Of a DNA stretch of 64,000 nt, positions 34,134-45,958 are shown piece after piece. The stretch lies in contig NZ_FNVB01000008.1 in assembly GCF_900108315.1 (NCBI RefSeq), positions 361,547 through 425,546 on the forward strand. Reading direction: 5' to 3'. The position numbers were made by a program, and so were the translations under genes. The DNA is from Saccharopolyspora kobensis (GTDB lineage Bacteria; Actinomycetota; Actinomycetes; Mycobacteriales; Pseudonocardiaceae). How positions within the stretch are numbered: the stretch's first letter is position 1; the number at the start of each line of letters is the position of its first letter. The notes beneath the pieces are model-generated. The model was not told the origin of the DNA, made no database searches, and saw only the letters and a program-made list of their open reading frames with translations.

Positions 34134-34433
34134 TCATCGGAATGATTCGGCGTTGGCCTGGTCGATCTCGTCGACGCTGCTCCGCACCGCGTCGAGCGCG
34201 CCGCTGGCGCTGCGCAGCAGCTGCTCGGCGGCGTCGAACTGCTTCTTGCCCGCGGCGTCCAGCGCGGTGATCGCGGCGGCGAGATCACCGGCGGCGTCCA
34301 GCTCACCGAAGATCGCGGCGTCGACGTGCTGCCCCTCGAAACCGTCACCGACGGCGCCGACCGGGCCCGCCTTGCCGTCCAGCTCCGCGCGGCAGTCCTC
34401 CAGCGCCGACAAGTTGTAGCCAGCCTGCGTCAC
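34134..34433 (-). CDS. Small WXG100/EspC-like protein, possible type VII secretion substrate
   Basis: A 99-aa protein from a GTG preceded by GGAGGAGGGG. It is all-helical (LEDCRAELDGKAGPVG, FGELDAAGDLAAAITALD, FDAAEQLLRSASGALDAVRSSVDEIDQ), without signal peptide or cysteine. Size and helical hairpin character match WXG100-superfamily or EspC/DUF2580-type proteins, and the next gene is a WXG-like/SLT fusion. The family call is tentative. The gene is bracketed by direct copies of repeat family C. Confidence 0.65.
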   Translation of the reverse strand: MTQAGYNLSALEDCRAELDGKAGPVGAVGDGFEGQHVDAAIFGELDAAGDLAAAITALDAAGKKQFDAAEQLLRSASGALDAVRSSVDEIDQANAESFR

Positions 34434-34534
34434 GACCCCTCCTCCACCCGGTTCCCCGAGCCCTTCATCCTGGTCAGCGGCCGCAGCCGCGGCGATCAGC
34501 AGGCCGCGGCCCGGAGGCGATCGCATGCGCATGA

Positions 34535-34660
34535 CCGCCCTCGCAGCTCGCACCGCCGCGGGTTCTCAGCGTTCGCCTGGCGAGGGCAGCCCGACCGCCG
34601 TGCATCGGTCGTGCAGTCCAGGTGGGCGCTGAGGTTCCGCCACCGGCACCGCCGCGAACC
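34535..34660 (+). repeat. Family C repeat, copy C2
   Basis: It aligns along its length with C1 and C3 (CCGCCCTCGCAGCTCGCACC, TTCTCAGCGTTCGCCTGGCG, GCGCTGAGGTTCCGCCACC) but lacks about 20 bases in the middle. It is in the same orientation as C1 and on the other side of the small 99-aa gene. Confidence 0.85.
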
Positions 34661-34692
34661 AGCCACTGGAACACTCACTCCAAGAACACCAG

Positions 34693-34737
34693 AAAAAACC
34701 GCCCGGTGGCGGGTTTTCCCTGCCACCGGGCGGTTTT
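34693..34737 (-). terminator. Rho-independent terminator of purD
   Basis: A 16-bp stem AAAACCGCCCGGTGGC with an 11-base loop. On the minus strand the right arm runs into TTTTTT, a proper U-tract, 20 bases after the purD stop codon. It is the most canonical terminator in the window. Confidence 0.92.
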
Positions 34738-34756
34738 CGCCGGAATGTCCGATCGA

Positions 34757-36019
34757 TCAGGCGGTCGGAACGGTGATCTCGCCGCGCACGGCGCGCAGCG
34801 CGATGTCGGTGCGGTAGTGCGAACCGGGCAGGTGCACGCCGTTGACGCGCTGGTAGGCCGCTTCGCGCGCCGCCGCCAGGTCCTCGCCGGTGGCCACCAC
34901 CGACAGCACGCGGCCGCCCGCCGAGAGCACCGCGCCGTCCTCGCGGCGCCGGGTGCCGGAGTGCAGCACGCCCTGCCCGTCGCTGCCCTGGATCACGTCG
35001 TCCACGCGCGGCCGCCCCGGGTAGCCCTCCGCGGCCACCACGACGGTCACCGCGGCACCGGACTCCCACTCCAGCGGCGGCTGCTCGGCGAGCGTGCCGT
35101 TGGCCACCGCGTTGAACAGCGAGGCCAGCGGCGTGTTCAGCAGCGACAGCACCGCCTGGGTCTCCGGGTCGCCGAAGCGGCAGTTGAACTCGATCACCTG
35201 CGGGCCGCTGGAGGTCAGCGCGAGACCGGCGTAGAGCAGGCCGGAGAACGGGGTGCCGCGGCGCGCGAGCTCGTCCACGGTCGGCTGCACGATGGTGCGC
35301 ACGACCTCGTCGACCAGGCCCTCCGGGGCCCACGGCAGCGGCGCGTAGGCGCCCATGCCACCGGTGTTGGGGCCCGCGTCGTCGTCACCGACGCGCTTGA
35401 AGTCCTGCGCGGGCAGCAGCGGCACCACCGCGGTGCCGTCGACCAGGCAGAACAGCGAGGCCTCCGGGCCGTCCAGGAAGGACTCCAGCAGCACCGGGTG
35501 ACCGCCGTCGAGCAGCTTGAGCGCGTGCGCCCGCGCCGCGTCGAAGTCGCTGGTCACCAGCACGCCCTTGCCCGCGGCCAGACCGTCGTCCTTGACCACC
35601 CAGGTCGGCCCGAAGTGGGTCAGCGCGGCGTCCAGCTTGGCGGGGTTGTCGACCACCTCGCTGTGCGCGGTCGGCACGCCGGCGGCGAGCATGACGTCCT
35701 TGGCGAAGGCCTTCGAGCCCTCGATGCGGGCCGCCGCCCGGGACGGGCCGAAGCAGGCGATGCCCGCCGCGCGGACCGCGTCGGACGCACCCGCGACCAG
35801 CGGCGTCTCCGGGCCGAACACGACCAGGTCGGCCTGCCACTCGGTGGCCAGCTTGACCACGTCGGCGGGCTTGGCGACGTCGACGCCGTAGTTCTCGGCC
35901 AGCGCAGCGGTGCCGGCGTTGCCGGGCGCGCAGGCCAGCGCGGTGACGGAGGGATCGCGGGACAGGGCCAAGGCGATCGCGTGCTCCCGGCCGCCACCAC
36001 CGATCACGAGGATTCGCAC
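34757..36019 (-). CDS. purD: Phosphoribosylamine-glycine ligase PurD
   Basis: A 420-aa ATP-grasp enzyme starting [19 protein letters not shown] (GTG 36019). [21 protein letters not shown] near residue 145, the metal-binding [12 protein letters not shown] near 285 and GGMGAYAP mark all expected segments. It makes GAR from phosphoribosylamine, glycine and ATP (purine step two). The longer open frame upstream of 36019 is not supported. It ends at a strong U-tract terminator and stands alone as a transcription unit. Confidence 0.97.
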   Translation of the reverse strand: MRILVIGGGGREHAIALALSRDPSVTALACAPGNAGTAALAENYGVDVAKPADVVKLATEWQADLVVFGPETPLVAGASDAVRAAGIACFGPSRAAARIEGSKAFAKDVMLAAGVPTAHSEVVDNPAKLDAALTHFGPTWVVKDDGLAAGKGVLVTSDFDAARAHALKLLDGGHPVLLESFLDGPEASLFCLVDGTAVVPLLPAQDFKRVGDDDAGPNTGGMGAYAPLPWAPEGLVDEVVRTIVQPTVDELARRGTPFSGLLYAGLALTSSGPQVIEFNCRFGDPETQAVLSLLNTPLASLFNAVANGTLAEQPPLEWESGAAVTVVVAAEGYPGRPRVDDVIQGSDGQGVLHSGTRRREDGAVLSAGGRVLSVVATGEDLAAAREAAYQRVNGVHLPGSHYRTDIALRAVRGEITVPTA

Positions 36020-36297
36020 GAACCGCAGCGTAGAGCGTGCGACAGGCCACGCCGGACCTGCCCCCGCCAATAGGCCTAGTGGTGGTTGCGTTGCTCGGGC
36101 GGTCGCTCGGCGGTACCTGACCGCTTCGCCGGGCGCCGCCCGCTGGCGCACGACAGCGCCCACGGGGTCCAACCCGGCGTTCACCTGCCGGTCGACCGGA
36201 CGTCGCACCGGCTTGCGCGAATGGTCGATTGCGGCGGCCAGTGTTTTGCCCGAATGTGCAGCGTTGATCGACGCGCTGCGGAACACGGGAGGGCACA

Positions 36298-37410
36298 TTG
36301 ACGATTCGGGTACGCCTGACGGCGCTGTCCGTCGCGGGCGCGGCGGCGCTCGGGCTGGTCACCGCGCCCGCGATCGCCGCACCGAACCCGCAGGCCGACG
36401 CCGAACTGGTGTCGGTCTTCGGCCACCGGGGGGCCTCGGGATACCGCCCGGAGCACACGCTGGCCTCCTACGAGCTGGCGGCCCGGATGGGCGCCGACTT
36501 CATCGAGCCGGACCTGGTGCCGACGAAGGACGGCGTGCTGGTCGCGCGGCACGAGAACGAGATCGGCGGCACCACCGACGTGGCCGACCGCCCCGAGTTC
36601 GCCGAGCGCAAGGCCACCAAGGTCATCGACGGCGAGACGCTGACCGGCTGGTTCACCGAGGACTTCACGCTGGCCGAGCTCAAGACGCTGCGCGCCAAGG
36701 AGCGCATCCCGGAGGTGCGGCCGAACAACACCATCTACGACGGCCGCTACGAGGTGCCGACGTTCCAGGAGGTCCTGGACCTGCGCGCCCGGCTGTCCCG
36801 CGAGCTGAAGCGGGACATCGGCGTGGCGCCGGAGACCAAGCACCCGAGCTACTTCGCCTCGATCGGGCTGCCGCTGGAGCCCGGCGTGGTGCAGGCGCTG
36901 ACCCGCAACGGGCTGAACCGGCCGAACGCCAAGGTCGCGGTGCAGTCCTTCGAGGTGGCCAACCTCAAGGAGCTGAACGAGTCGCTGAAGGTCGACCTGG
37001 TGCAGCTGATCAGCAACAGCGGCGCCCCGCAGGACTTCGTCGAGTCCGGTGACCCGCGCACCTACGCCGACCTGGTCACGCCGGAGGGCCTGAAGGAGAT
37101 CGCCGGTTACGCCGACGTCATCGGGCCGGACACCAGGGTGATCCTGCCGGTGAAGGAAGACGGGTACCTGGCCGAGCCGACGCCGGTGGTGGACGACGCG
37201 CACGCGGCCGGCCTGGAGGTCGTGCCCTACACCGTGCGGGCGGAGAACAGCTTCCTGCCGAAGGACTTCCGCTCCTCGGAGGACCCGGCCGCCTTCGGCG
37301 ACGTCTTCGGCTTCCTCCGCGCGCTGCTGGAGACCGGCATCGACGGGATCTTCGCCGACCACCCGGACATCGCCGTGGTCGCCCGCGACGACTTCGCCGC
37401 AGGCCGCTGA
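36298..37410 (+). CDS. glpQ: Secreted glycerophosphodiester phosphodiesterase
   Basis: A 370-aa protein starting at TTG with GGGAGGG upstream. A signal peptide covers residues 1-28 ([19 protein letters not shown]). The GDPD domain shows [15 protein letters not shown] (about 41), the metal-binding [19 protein letters not shown] (about 72) and later PETKH and DGIFADHPD. It hydrolyses glycerophosphodiesters to glycerol 3-phosphate and an alcohol outside the membrane. The large insertion between the HE and PETKH motifs fits the periplasmic GlpQ type. It is followed by the family E hairpin. Confidence 0.93.
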   Translation: MTIRVRLTALSVAGAAALGLVTAPAIAAPNPQADAELVSVFGHRGASGYRPEHTLASYELAARMGADFIEPDLVPTKDGVLVARHENEIGGTTDVADRPEFAERKATKVIDGETLTGWFTEDFTLAELKTLRAKERIPEVRPNNTIYDGRYEVPTFQEVLDLRARLSRELKRDIGVAPETKHPSYFASIGLPLEPGVVQALTRNGLNRPNAKVAVQSFEVANLKELNESLKVDLVQLISNSGAPQDFVESGDPRTYADLVTPEGLKEIAGYADVIGPDTRVILPVKEDGYLAEPTPVVDDAHAAGLEVVPYTVRAENSFLPKDFRSSEDPAAFGDVFGFLRALLETGIDGIFADHPDIAVVARDDFAAGR

Positions 37411-37436
37411 CAGCGGTTCCGTTTCCGCTGCTCAGG

Positions 37437-37500
37437 CCCCGTGAGTGCTTTGAGGTGCTATGACACCTCAAAGCACTCACGGGGCACCACCTGCCGAAAC
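37437..37500. repeat. Family E hairpin copy 1 (21-bp stem, CTATGA loop)
   Basis: A perfect 21-bp stem with left arm 37437-37457 (core GTGAGTGCTTTGAGGTG) and right arm 37464-37484, around loop CTATGA. The flank CACCACCTGCCGAAAC after it is shared with the copy at 53865-53926. It lies 3' of glpQ and probably terminates it. Confidence 0.85.
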
Positions 37501-37583
37501 GCGCGCCCGGTCTGAGCATCGGTGCCGAGCGGTGCGGTTCGGGCGCCGCCTAACCTGTCCATGGTGGACGGAGGTGGCATCCG

Positions 37584-39197
37584 GTGGTTCAACTGCTGCT
37601 CGTGCTGGTCGGCGCACTGCTCGTCACCGCGCTGGCGCGCAGCCGCGAGATCGCGGCTCCGCTGCTGCTCGTGCTGGTCGGGCTGCTGGTGTCGCTGATC
37701 CCCGGTACCGCCGAGCTGAACATCAACCCGGAACTGCTGCTCACCGTCGTGCTGCCGCCGCTGCTCTACGCCGCGGCGCTGGAGAGCTCCTACACGAACT
37801 TCCGGGCCCAGATCCGCAAGATCGCGCACCACGGCGTGCTGCAGGTGATCGCCACCTCGTTCGTGATCGGCTGGCTCGCCTACGCGCTCATCCCCGAACT
37901 GCCGCTGACCTCGGCGATCGTGCTCGGCGCGGTGATCGCCCCGCCGGACGCGGTGACCGCCTCCGCGATCGGCCGCCAGCTCAAGCTGCCGCGCGGCGTC
38001 ATGACGATCCTCGGCGGCGAGAGCCTGATCAACGACGCCGCCGCGCTGACGATCTACCGGATGGCGATCGCCGCCGTCGTCGGGGCCACGCCCACCCTCG
38101 CGCACGGCGTGCTGGTGTTCGTGCTGGCCGTGGTGTTCGGCGTCGGGCTGGGACTGGTGTTCGGCGTGCTCGCGCAAGCCGCGCGCACCCGCATCCCGGA
38201 CGTGCAGGTCGCGACGGTCCTGGGCGTGCTGGTGCCGTTCATCGCCTACCTCACGGCCGAGGAGCTGTACGGCTCCGGGGTGCTCGCGGTGGTCACCGCC
38301 GGGCTCTACGTCGGCCACAACCAGCCGCGCGCCCGCGCCGCAGGCCGCCTGCAGGAGCACACCGTCTGGGCCTCGATCAACCTGCTGCTGGAGAGCCTGG
38401 TGTTCGCCTACATCGGGCTGCAGCTGAAGGCGGTGGTCGACGCGCTGATCGCCTCCGGGCGCGACATCAGCTCCCTGCTGCTGGCGACGCTGGCGATCTT
38501 CGCCGCGACGGTCTGCTTCCGGATCCTGTGGATGTTCAGCTCGAACTACCTGCCCGGCCTGTCGCACCTGCTGAGCCCGGGCCACCGGCCCGGCGGCCGG
38601 TGGCGGCGCACGGCGGTGATCTCGTGGGCGGGGATGCGCGGTGTGGTCACCCTCGCCGCGGCCGGCGCGATCCCGTTCACCACCAGCACCGGCGAACCGT
38701 TCCCGGCGCGGGACCTGATCCAGTTCGTCGCGTCGGTGATCACGGTCGCCACCATCCTCGTGCAGGGCACCACGCTGCCCTGGCTGATCCGCAAGCTCGA
38801 CGTCATCGACCCGGCCGAGGCGGCCCGCGACGACCACGAGGAAGCCGAAGCGCGGGTGACGGCGACCAACGCGGCGCTCCGCTACCTGGACGGACTCACG
38901 CCGGCGGACCTGCACACCGACCCGGAGCGCTTCGACCGCATCATCACCCGGATGAAGGCCCTGGTGGAGCACCAGGGCATGGCGGCGGCCGAGCAGGTCG
39001 GCCGGACGCCCGCCGAGCGCGAGGACACCAGCAGCCGGGGCTTCTCCGACCTGCGCCGCGATCTCCTGGAGGTCCAGCGCTCGACGATGGCCGACGAGCG
39101 CGACGCGGGCAACCTCGACGACGAGGTCCTCCGCCGCGTCCTCCGCGAACTCGACCTCCAAGAAGCCGCCCTCGACAGCTCCTGGCGCAACCGCTGA
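37584..39197 (+). CDS. Na+/H+ antiporter, CPA1 (NhaP-like) family
   Basis: A 537-aa protein with GGAGGTGG before a GTG start. Ten to twelve hydrophobic helices fill the first 400 residues, with CPA1 landmarks: VLPPLLYAAALE (about 50), GAVIAPPDAVTASAIGR with the ND/PD-type proton motif region, GGESLINDAAALTIYR (about 145; conserved Asn-Asp) and WAGMRGVVTLAAA (about 350). The C-terminal 130 residues are cytoplasmic and helical, presumably regulatory. The protein exchanges Na+ or other monovalent cations for H+. It is a single gene ending next to repeat A2. Confidence 0.93.
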   Translation: MVQLLLVLVGALLVTALARSREIAAPLLLVLVGLLVSLIPGTAELNINPELLLTVVLPPLLYAAALESSYTNFRAQIRKIAHHGVLQVIATSFVIGWLAYALIPELPLTSAIVLGAVIAPPDAVTASAIGRQLKLPRGVMTILGGESLINDAAALTIYRMAIAAVVGATPTLAHGVLVFVLAVVFGVGLGLVFGVLAQAARTRIPDVQVATVLGVLVPFIAYLTAEELYGSGVLAVVTAGLYVGHNQPRARAAGRLQEHTVWASINLLLESLVFAYIGLQLKAVVDALIASGRDISSLLLATLAIFAATVCFRILWMFSSNYLPGLSHLLSPGHRPGGRWRRTAVISWAGMRGVVTLAAAGAIPFTTSTGEPFPARDLIQFVASVITVATILVQGTTLPWLIRKLDVIDPAEAARDDHEEAEARVTATNAALRYLDGLTPADLHTDPERFDRIITRMKALVEHQGMAAAEQVGRTPAEREDTSSRGFSDLRRDLLEVQRSTMADERDAGNLDDEVLRRVLRELDLQEAALDSSWRNR

Positions 39198-39199
39198 CG

Positions 39200-39328
39200 C
39201 AATTTCAATGGAAATCAGACCTTCGATTTCCATTGAATTTGCGCCACCTGCGGCGTGTCGGGTGCCGACACGCCGCAGGACGTGCAATTTCAATGGAAAT
39301 CAGACGTCCAATTTCCATTGAAATTGCG
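39200..39328. repeat. Family A structured repeat, copy A2
   Basis: Module 1 (39200-39243) pairs GCAATTTCAATGGAAAT with ATTTCCATTGAATTTGC. The central hairpin (39249-39279) pairs CTGCGGCGTGTCGG with CCGACACGCCGCAG. Module 2 (39285-39328) pairs GCAATTTCAATGGAAAT with ATTTCCATTGAAATTGC. The GG and CC changes relative to other copies compensate each other. It lies between the convergent antiporter and purA genes. Confidence 0.92.
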
Positions 39329-39373
39329 ACTGACCAGGGGCTCCCGAGCGGAGTCGGGAGTCCCCTGGGCGGG

Positions 39374-41465
<2,092 letters not shown>

Positions 41466-41673
41466 CGGGTGAAATGTCTGGGAAATCACTGAGATCACCC
41501 GTTCGGGGAGCGGCTACCGGAACCAGGCCGGTGCGAAATTCACCAGAAGATGACACGATCGGTGGCGATTTCACGCCAAGTCACCCGCTGGCCACGCACT
41601 GGCATTGATCCGGCCACCTGCGTGGGCAATGGTCGAAATCCGACAACGGCGAGACGCCCACGCGGAGGAAGCC

Positions 41674-42312
41674 ATGACAGGCCACCGAACGTTGCGCGCG
41701 ACCCTGACCGCCCTGCCGCTCGCGGCCGCTCTGGGGCTCGGCCTGGCCGCGCCGGCTGGCGCCGAGCCGCCGGGCATCCCGGACCCGGCGACCGCCAAGA
41801 CCCAGCTCGACGAGCTCAAGGTCGCCCCCGAGGGCTCGATGGACGGCTACAGCCGGGAGAAGTTCCCGCACTGGATCGACGGCCCGGACAACTGCAACAC
41901 CCGCGAGGCGGTGCTCAAGCGGGACGGCAAGGACGTGCAGGTCGGCTCGGACTGCTACCCGACCTCCGGCAGCTGGTACAGCCCCTACGACGGCGACACC
42001 TGGACGCAGCCGTCCGATGTGGACATCGACCACGTGGTGCCGCTGGCCGCCGCGTGGCGCTCCGGCGCGGCGGACTGGACGCAGGAGAAGCGCCAGCAGT
42101 TCGCCAACGACCTGGAGGGCCCGCAGCTGATCGCGGTCACCGACAACGTCAACCAGACCAAGGGCGACCAGACGCCGGACCAGTGGATGCCGCCGCTGGC
42201 GGACTACCACTGCGAGTACGCCTCGATGTGGATCGGCAGCAAGCACAAGTACGAGCTGACCATCACCGACGCGGAGAAGTCGGCGCTGCAGAAGGCCCTC
42301 GACGGCTGCTGA
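41674..42312 (+). CDS. Secreted HNH-type nuclease (GmrSD/DUF1524-like)
   Basis: A 212-aa protein from ATG 41674 with CGGAGGAAG upstream. The signal peptide (about 1-28) ends PAGAEPP. The mature protein carries cysteines suited to disulfides and the nuclease core DVDIDHVVPLAAAWRSGA (about 118) with NDLEGPQLIAVTDNVNQTKGDQTPDQW, the His-Asn arrangement of this HNH branch. Related exported actinomycete proteins degrade nucleic acid. A nutritional or competitive DNase role is inferred. It is a single gene. Confidence 0.85.
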   Translation: MTGHRTLRATLTALPLAAALGLGLAAPAGAEPPGIPDPATAKTQLDELKVAPEGSMDGYSREKFPHWIDGPDNCNTREAVLKRDGKDVQVGSDCYPTSGSWYSPYDGDTWTQPSDVDIDHVVPLAAAWRSGAADWTQEKRQQFANDLEGPQLIAVTDNVNQTKGDQTPDQWMPPLADYHCEYASMWIGSKHKYELTITDAEKSALQKALDGC

Positions 42313-42350
42313 GCCGGGTCGGCGGTGCCCGCTCACCCGGCGGGCGCCGC

Positions 42351-42379
42351 TTGACACACCGGCGAGCGGTTGCGAGATT
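42351..42379 (+). promoter_or_regulatory. Candidate promoter for the leader ORF and winged-helix regulator
   Basis: A consensus -35 TTGACA (42351-42356) is spaced 17 bases from a weak -10 GAGATT (42374-42379). The predicted start falls at or next to the A of ATG 42386, so the first message codon would be the leader-ORF start codon. Confidence 0.5.
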
Positions 42380-42385
42380 GCGGGG

Positions 42386-42430
42386 ATGAGCAAGATCGAG
42401 ATCGCCGCGCCCGAAGGCCGTCCGAAGTGA
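42386..42430 (+). CDS. 14-codon leader-like ORF overlapping the regulator start
   Basis: ATG at 42386 opens MSKIEIAAPEGRPK and ends TGA at 42430. The stop overlaps the GTG of the next gene (GTGA). The candidate transcription start coincides with its first base, so translation would be leaderless and could couple to the regulator. It could equally be the remnant of a lost upstream gene. No peptide function is assigned. Confidence 0.45.
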   Translation: MSKIEIAAPEGRPK

Positions 42431-42732
42431 GCCGGCCGGAGCATCCCCGGCACCTGCTCGACCGCGAGATCCACTCCCCGGTCCGGCTCTCGATCATGAC
42501 CCTGCTGGTCGCTGCCGAGCAGGCCGAGTTCCGGCGCGTCCGCGACACCGTCGAGGTCAGCGATTCCGCCCTGTCCAAGCACATCTCCACGCTGGAATCC
42601 GCCGGTTACGTCGAGGTGCGCAAGGGCAACGTCGACGGCCGCCCGCGCACCTGGCTGAGCGCCACGCCGCTGGGCCGCCGCGCCTACGAGTCGCACCTCG
42701 CGGCGCTCGACGCGATCATCGGGAGGTCGTGA
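42427..42732 (+). CDS. Winged-helix (MarR/ArsR-like) transcriptional regulator
   Basis: A 101-aa protein from GTG 42427, chosen for the GTGA overlap with the short leader ORF; a TTG- or ATG-based longer frame has no support. LDREIHSPVRLSIMTLLVAAEQAEFRRVRDTVEVSDSALSKHISTLESAGYVEVRKG is the standard winged-helix of the small MarR/'transcriptional regulator, PF13601' group. It acts in the cytoplasm as a dimeric DNA binder by family analogy. The next gene, 12 bases downstream, is probably cotranscribed. Confidence 0.85.
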   Translation: MSRPEHPRHLLDREIHSPVRLSIMTLLVAAEQAEFRRVRDTVEVSDSALSKHISTLESAGYVEVRKGNVDGRPRTWLSATPLGRRAYESHLAALDAIIGRS

Positions 42733-42744
42733 GAGGAGAGGGCC

Positions 42745-42987
42745 ATGCCGGAACTGCGCTCGTCCATCGCCGCGCCACCGGGTGGGGTGATGACCGACGA
42801 GGTCGGCGTCATCACCGGTGCGCTGGATCTGGCCACCACGTGCGTCGACGGAGCGGTGGAGGTGTGGATCCGCTACGCCGGTGCCGAGGAGTGGTACCGG
42901 ATCTCCGCGGCGGACTGCCACCTGCACGACCCGCGCGACCACGAAGCCCTGCACACGGCTCTGGCAGCAGTCCTGAACCGGCCCTAG
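42745..42987 (+). CDS. Small conserved hypothetical protein
   Basis: An 80-aa soluble protein with AGGAGAGG before ATG 42745, 12 bases after the regulator's stop. DLATTCVDGAVEVWIRYAGAEEWYRISAADCHLHDPRDHEALHTALAAVL suggests two or three strands and a final helix, with two cysteines. No family is recognised. Its position suggests it belongs to the regulator's transcription unit. Confidence 0.65.
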   Translation: MPELRSSIAAPPGGVMTDEVGVITGALDLATTCVDGAVEVWIRYAGAEEWYRISAADCHLHDPRDHEALHTALAAVLNRP

Positions 42988-43052
42988 AACTGCTCGGCGA
43001 GCTCGTTCCGCGCGGCGGTGCAAGCGCCGAGGGCGGGCTGAGCCGCCTCAAA

Positions 43053-44153
43053 CTAGTCCCTGGGCTCGGGGTACAGCGGCGGGAGGGCTGCCGTGGCCTC
43101 GGTGCGGCTCAGCCCGGTCGCCTGCAGCAGGTCGACCGCGATCGAGCGGACCTGCATGACGACCACCTGCATCGAGAAGTCGCCCTCCCCGAGCAGTTCC
43201 ACAGTGGACTTCTTCGCCACCGAGCGGGCCGCCTCGCGGGTCTGCAGCGGATCGACGCCGCTGGCGAGCTCGTCGCGCAGCAGCACCACCGCGCCCGCCA
43301 GCTCCTCCAGCAGGCCCGGCAGCGGACGCGGCACGGGCTCGCCGTCGCGCAGCGCGGCCAGCGCGCGACGGGCCAGCACCCGGGTGTTGCGCAGAGCCCG
43401 GTCGATGGGCGTCGAGGCGGTCTCGTAGCGTTCGAGGTCGCGGCGCCGCCGCCACCGGATCGGCGCGAACTTGGCGATCTCCTGCCCGGCCTCCAGCGCG
43501 GTGCGGAACTCCTCGACGGACTTCTGGCTCTTGCGGGCGTCCGCGAGCACGTCACCGGCCATCTCGGGATCCTGCCGCGCCACCGCCCCGGCGACGCCGC
43601 GCAGCGCATCGGCCAGCGCACCGAGCACCAGCCGCCCGTTGCGGTGCGCCACGGCGAGCGGGTTGGCGGGAAGCAGCGCCGCGACCACGAACCCGACCAG
43701 GCCGCCGATCGCCGCGTCGAGCATGCGGGTCAGCCCGCCCGCGGTCGCCGGCGGCAGCAGGGTCGCCACCAGCACCGACGACGAGGCGGCCTGCAGCACG
43801 ATGACGACACCGCTGTCCAGCAGCACCGCCGTGCTCATGGCCAGCGCGACGACGAGCGCGATCTGCCACGTGCCGGTGCCGATGAACGAGATCAGCACGT
43901 CGCCGACGCCGATCCCGATGCTCACGCCGACGACCAGCTCCAGCGCGCGCCGCATCCGCTGGCCCAGCGAGACGCCGAGCGAGATGACCGCCGCGATCGG
44001 CGCGAAGAACGGCTGCGGGTGCCCGAACAGGTGCCGCGCCAGGAACCACGCGAGCCCGGCCGCGACGGCGCACTGCACGATGGGTACGCCGGTGCGCATC
44101 AGCCGGCGCAGTCGCCGGGTCACTTCCTCGCGCAGTCTGTGCACACCGGACAT
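43053..44153 (-). CDS. FUSC/aromatic-acid-exporter-like membrane protein
   Basis: A 366-aa protein. Five or six hydrophobic segments occupy residues 20-165, starting RRLMRTGVPIVQCAVAAGLAWFLARHL and FFAPIAAVISLGVSLGQRMRRALEL, a combination typical of the FUSC-like N-terminal domain. The remaining 200 residues are cytoplasmic helices. Relatives are linked to export of aromatic or phenolic compounds, but only weakly characterised. It is convergent with the small hypothetical gene and monocistronic by spacing. Confidence 0.82.
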   Translation of the reverse strand: MSGVHRLREEVTRRLRRLMRTGVPIVQCAVAAGLAWFLARHLFGHPQPFFAPIAAVISLGVSLGQRMRRALELVVGVSIGIGVGDVLISFIGTGTWQIALVVALAMSTAVLLDSGVVIVLQAASSSVLVATLLPPATAGGLTRMLDAAIGGLVGFVVAALLPANPLAVAHRNGRLVLGALADALRGVAGAVARQDPEMAGDVLADARKSQKSVEEFRTALEAGQEIAKFAPIRWRRRRDLERYETASTPIDRALRNTRVLARRALAALRDGEPVPRPLPGLLEELAGAVVLLRDELASGVDPLQTREAARSVAKKSTVELLGEGDFSMQVVVMQVRSIAVDLLQATGLSRTEATAALPPLYPEPRD

Positions 44154-44225
44154 TGTCCGTCAGATCGTCCCGCGATCCGAGCGCCAGGGCAGTGATCCTC
44201 GACCGACTCCGCAGCTCACGGTGCC

Positions 44226-44277
44226 GTCACCCGGGCCTGCGTCGATTTCGCCCGAAATCGACCCGTACCCGGGTGAC
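44226..44277. terminator. Nested (two-stem) palindromic hairpin downstream of DUF3151 gene
   Basis: An outer 10-bp stem GTCACCCGGG/CCCGGGTGAC encloses a second stem GTCGATTTC/GAAATCGAC separated by 5-base arms. It lies 15 bases after the DUF3151 stop. It is probably a terminator, unusual in having two coaxial stems. Confidence 0.75.
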
Positions 44278-44291
44278 GACCGAACGGGGGA

Positions 44292-44702
44292 TCAGGCCAG
44301 GCCGGTGGCTTCGAGGGAGGCCGGGTCGCTGTCGGCGAGCAGCTGGCGGCAGCGGTCGAACTCCTCGTCCTCGCCGATCGACTGCGCGGCCTTCGCCAGC
44401 GCCGCGATGGAGCGCAGGACGCCCTGGTTCGGCTGGTGGCGCCACGGCACCGGGCCGAAGCCCTTCCAGCCCGCGCGGCGCAGCGCGTCGAGCCCGCGGT
44501 GGTAGCCGGTGCGCGCGTAGGCGTAGGCGGCGATGTTCTGGCCGGACTCGAGCGCGCCCTCGGCGAGCGCGGCCCAAGCAGCGCTGAAGGCCGGGTGGTG
44601 CGCGGCGACCACGGTCGGGTCGGTGCCCGCGTCGAGCTCGGACTGCGCCTCCGGGCTCTCCGGCAGCAGCGTCTCCGGCGGTTCCAACAGGTTCCTCGTC
44701 AT
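44292..44702 (-). CDS. DUF3151 protein
   Basis: A 136-aa helical protein, MTRNLLEPPETLLPESP at the N-terminus and FSAAWAALAEGALESGQNIAAYAYARTGYHRGLDALRRAGWKGFGPVPW in the middle. This is the DUF3151 family, found in actinomycetes and typically next to class II fructose-bisphosphate aldolase, as here (fba lies 70 bases upstream in the same direction). A strong hairpin separates the two, so joint transcription would require readthrough. Biochemical function is unknown. Confidence 0.88.
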   Translation of the reverse strand: MTRNLLEPPETLLPESPEAQSELDAGTDPTVVAAHHPAFSAAWAALAEGALESGQNIAAYAYARTGYHRGLDALRRAGWKGFGPVPWRHQPNQGVLRSIAALAKAAQSIGEDEEFDRCRQLLADSDPASLEATGLA

Positions 44703-44724
44703 GGCCCAATCCTGTCAGGTGCGA

Positions 44725-44759
44725 CGACGGCCCGTCCGCACCTGGCGGACGGGCCGTCG
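44725..44759 (-). terminator. Hairpin terminator after fba
   Basis: A perfect 15-bp stem CGACGGCCCGTCCGC with a 5-base loop, starting 14 bases after the fba stop on the minus strand. There is no U-tract. Confidence 0.82.
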
Positions 44760-44772
44760 AACGAGCTGGGTG

Positions 44773-45807
<1,035 letters not shown>

Positions 45808-45958
45808 CGGTCGTCCTCCTCGCATGGAGTTCAGTCTTGGTGACGGGGAGTTGCGCAGCATCCTACGAGCCGCGGCAGGCCACCAGCGGGCCGTTCCGGC
45901 TCGGCGCCACACTTTCGCGTCACAGTGCCCGAGCCGGGCCGGTTTTGAAAGCCGGTGA

